A stretch of DNA of 33,816 nucleotides from an uncultured Mediterranea sp. Lineage in GTDB: Bacteria > Bacteroidota > Bacteroidia > Bacteroidales > Bacteroidaceae. Location: contig CAMCUZ010000022.1 in NCBI GenBank assembly GCA_945879145.1, positions 1 to 33,816 of the forward strand. The letters run 5' to 3'. Below are positions 33,160 to 33,816 of the stretch, one piece after another (position 1 is the stretch's first letter; every line of letters begins with the position of its first letter). Under the pieces are notes generated by a model. It was not told the origin of the DNA and made no database searches. It saw only the letters and a list, made by a program, of their open reading frames with translations. The position numbers and the translations under genes were made by a program.

Positions 33160-33732
33160 ATGGAAGGTAAGAAATACAGCAACAGTTTTACCTCGTCTGG
33201 GATGGTAAAGGAGGAAGGAAGGGCAGCATACTATAAACTGCTGGAAAGCGTGCGTGATGGTGACACGATACGCATCAAGCGCGGTGTGTATGCCACAGCC
33301 GAACAGTTGGCTGACACCATGATAGATGTAGAAGCCATTGTGCCGGGAGGGGTGCTGTGTCTTTTCTCCGCATGGAACGTTTATAGGCTTACCACCTCGT
33401 TGCCCCAGGCATACCACATTGCCGTGAAGAGAGGCAGGAAAGTCACGCTTCCAGACTTCCCCAAGGTAGAACTGCATCACATCACTGACACGATGTTTGA
33501 CATAGGTGTCGAAGAACAGATAGTCAGCGGCTATCGCATACAGATATATAATAAGGAGCGGTGTGTATGTGATGCTGTGAAATACCGAAACAAGGTCGGT
33601 ATGGACGTTTGTGCGGAAGTGGTAAACAGCTATCTGGAACTACCCGACAGAAACATTTCCCTGCTATTTGACTATGCCGACAAACTGAGAGTTAGAAGAA
33701 TCCTTGAACAATATATTGCACTAAAGCTATGA
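33160..33732 (+). CDS. AbiEi-family type IV antitoxin
   Basis: A 190-residue protein of the AbiEi family. The N-terminal part (about 1-50, GMVKEEGRAAYYKLLESVRDG then DTIRIKRGVYAT) is the winged-helix DNA-binding region; the rest (CLFSAWNVYRLTTSLPQAYHIAVKRG ... CVCDAVKYRNKVG) is the AbiEi C-terminal domain that counters the toxin. AbiE systems abort phage infection and stabilise genomic islands; the antitoxin also represses the operon. GC is visibly lower than in guaA, suggesting horizontal arrival. The next gene overlaps by four bases (ATGA), matching the family's standard two-gene order. Confidence 0.85.
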   Translation: MEGKKYSNSFTSSGMVKEEGRAAYYKLLESVRDGDTIRIKRGVYATAEQLADTMIDVEAIVPGGVLCLFSAWNVYRLTTSLPQAYHIAVKRGRKVTLPDFPKVELHHITDTMFDIGVEEQIVSGYRIQIYNKERCVCDAVKYRNKVGMDVCAEVVNSYLELPDRNISLLFDYADKLRVRRILEQYIALKL

Positions 33733-33816
33733 GCGAGATAAAGAACCATGGAAAATCCATCAGGGCAAGGCTGCTCAATGTGGCCAAGCAGGAGGAAGTG
33801 TTCTATCAGACCATCT
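33729..33816 (+). CDS. AbiEii/AbiGii-family nucleotidyltransferase toxin, N-terminal part
   Basis: Only the first 29 codons are in the window (MSEIKNHGKSIRARLLNVAK then QEEVFYQTI). This opening matches the N-terminus of AbiEii/AbiGii nucleotidyltransferase toxins, where the catalytic GGxAL and DxD motifs come later and lie beyond the edge. The start overlaps the antitoxin stop in ATGA, so the two are translationally coupled. AbiEii is a GTP-binding nucleotidyltransferase whose activity halts growth on phage infection; whether this copy is intact cannot be judged here. Confidence 0.7.
   Translation, partial: MSEIKNHGKSIRARLLNVAKQEEVFYQTI

Overview
The window comes from the chromosome of a Bacteroidales bacterium (Bacteroides/Phocaeicola/Prevotella-like). 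The signs are the lineage-specific -7 box TAnnTTTG, in six places paired with TTG 19-20 bp upstream; Bacteroidetes-only protein families (DUF4348- and DUF4847-type lipoproteins); the kbl/SDR-type threonine dehydrogenase pair; and the hisH-hisA-hisF-hisIE / ABC ATPase / lysC / lysA order. Almost everything is ordinary core genome at about 50% GC. The two edges hold accessory material.

Layout. (1) 1-1670: an acetylxylan-esterase-like secreted hydrolase flanked by decayed genes: HIT-family and HNH-endonuclease fragments joined head to tail, and an internally deleted Rpn/PD-(D/E)XK transposase-nuclease remnant. (2) 1746-5698: a minus-strand cluster of an ATP-grasp ligase, a GxSxGG esterase and a secreted endo/exonuclease/phosphatase protein, divergent from a peptidase S51 protein. 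Two complete face-to-face promoters are nested in one 33-bp segment between the ligase and peptidase genes. (3) 5806-12300: tRNA-Asp, then a plus-strand run of late histidine genes, an FtsE-like ATPase, aspartokinase and diaminopimelate decarboxylase. (4) 12364-12928: ferritin preceded by a textbook sigma-54 promoter. (5) 13043-18700: threonine catabolism (kbl and tdh, divergent), then a lipoprotein, an MBL-fold phosphodiesterase and a membrane-anchored DUF3352-like protein. (6) 18798-21682, minus: trpS, tRNA-Gly, tRNA-Tyr, ribH, a TPR membrane protein. (7) 21867-23329, plus: recF-dciA. (8) 23316-30588, minus: gap, then a dense six-gene run (dcp, DUF4847 lipoprotein, dCMP deaminase, S41 protease, 5-formyl-THF cyclo-ligase, PHP phosphatase). 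(9) 30730-32817, plus: mscL, guaA. (10) 33129-33816: the start of an AbiE type IV toxin-antitoxin / phage-defence operon, cut by the window edge.

I see no convincing new defence or mobile system. The most notable items are the sigma-54 ferritin promoter with its 21-bp-spaced leader repeats, the nested divergent promoter of the ATP-grasp/S51 locus, the heptad repeat in the ribosome-binding region of the esterase gene, and the AbiE operon. Functions come from reading motifs and remembered family features; no database search was run.
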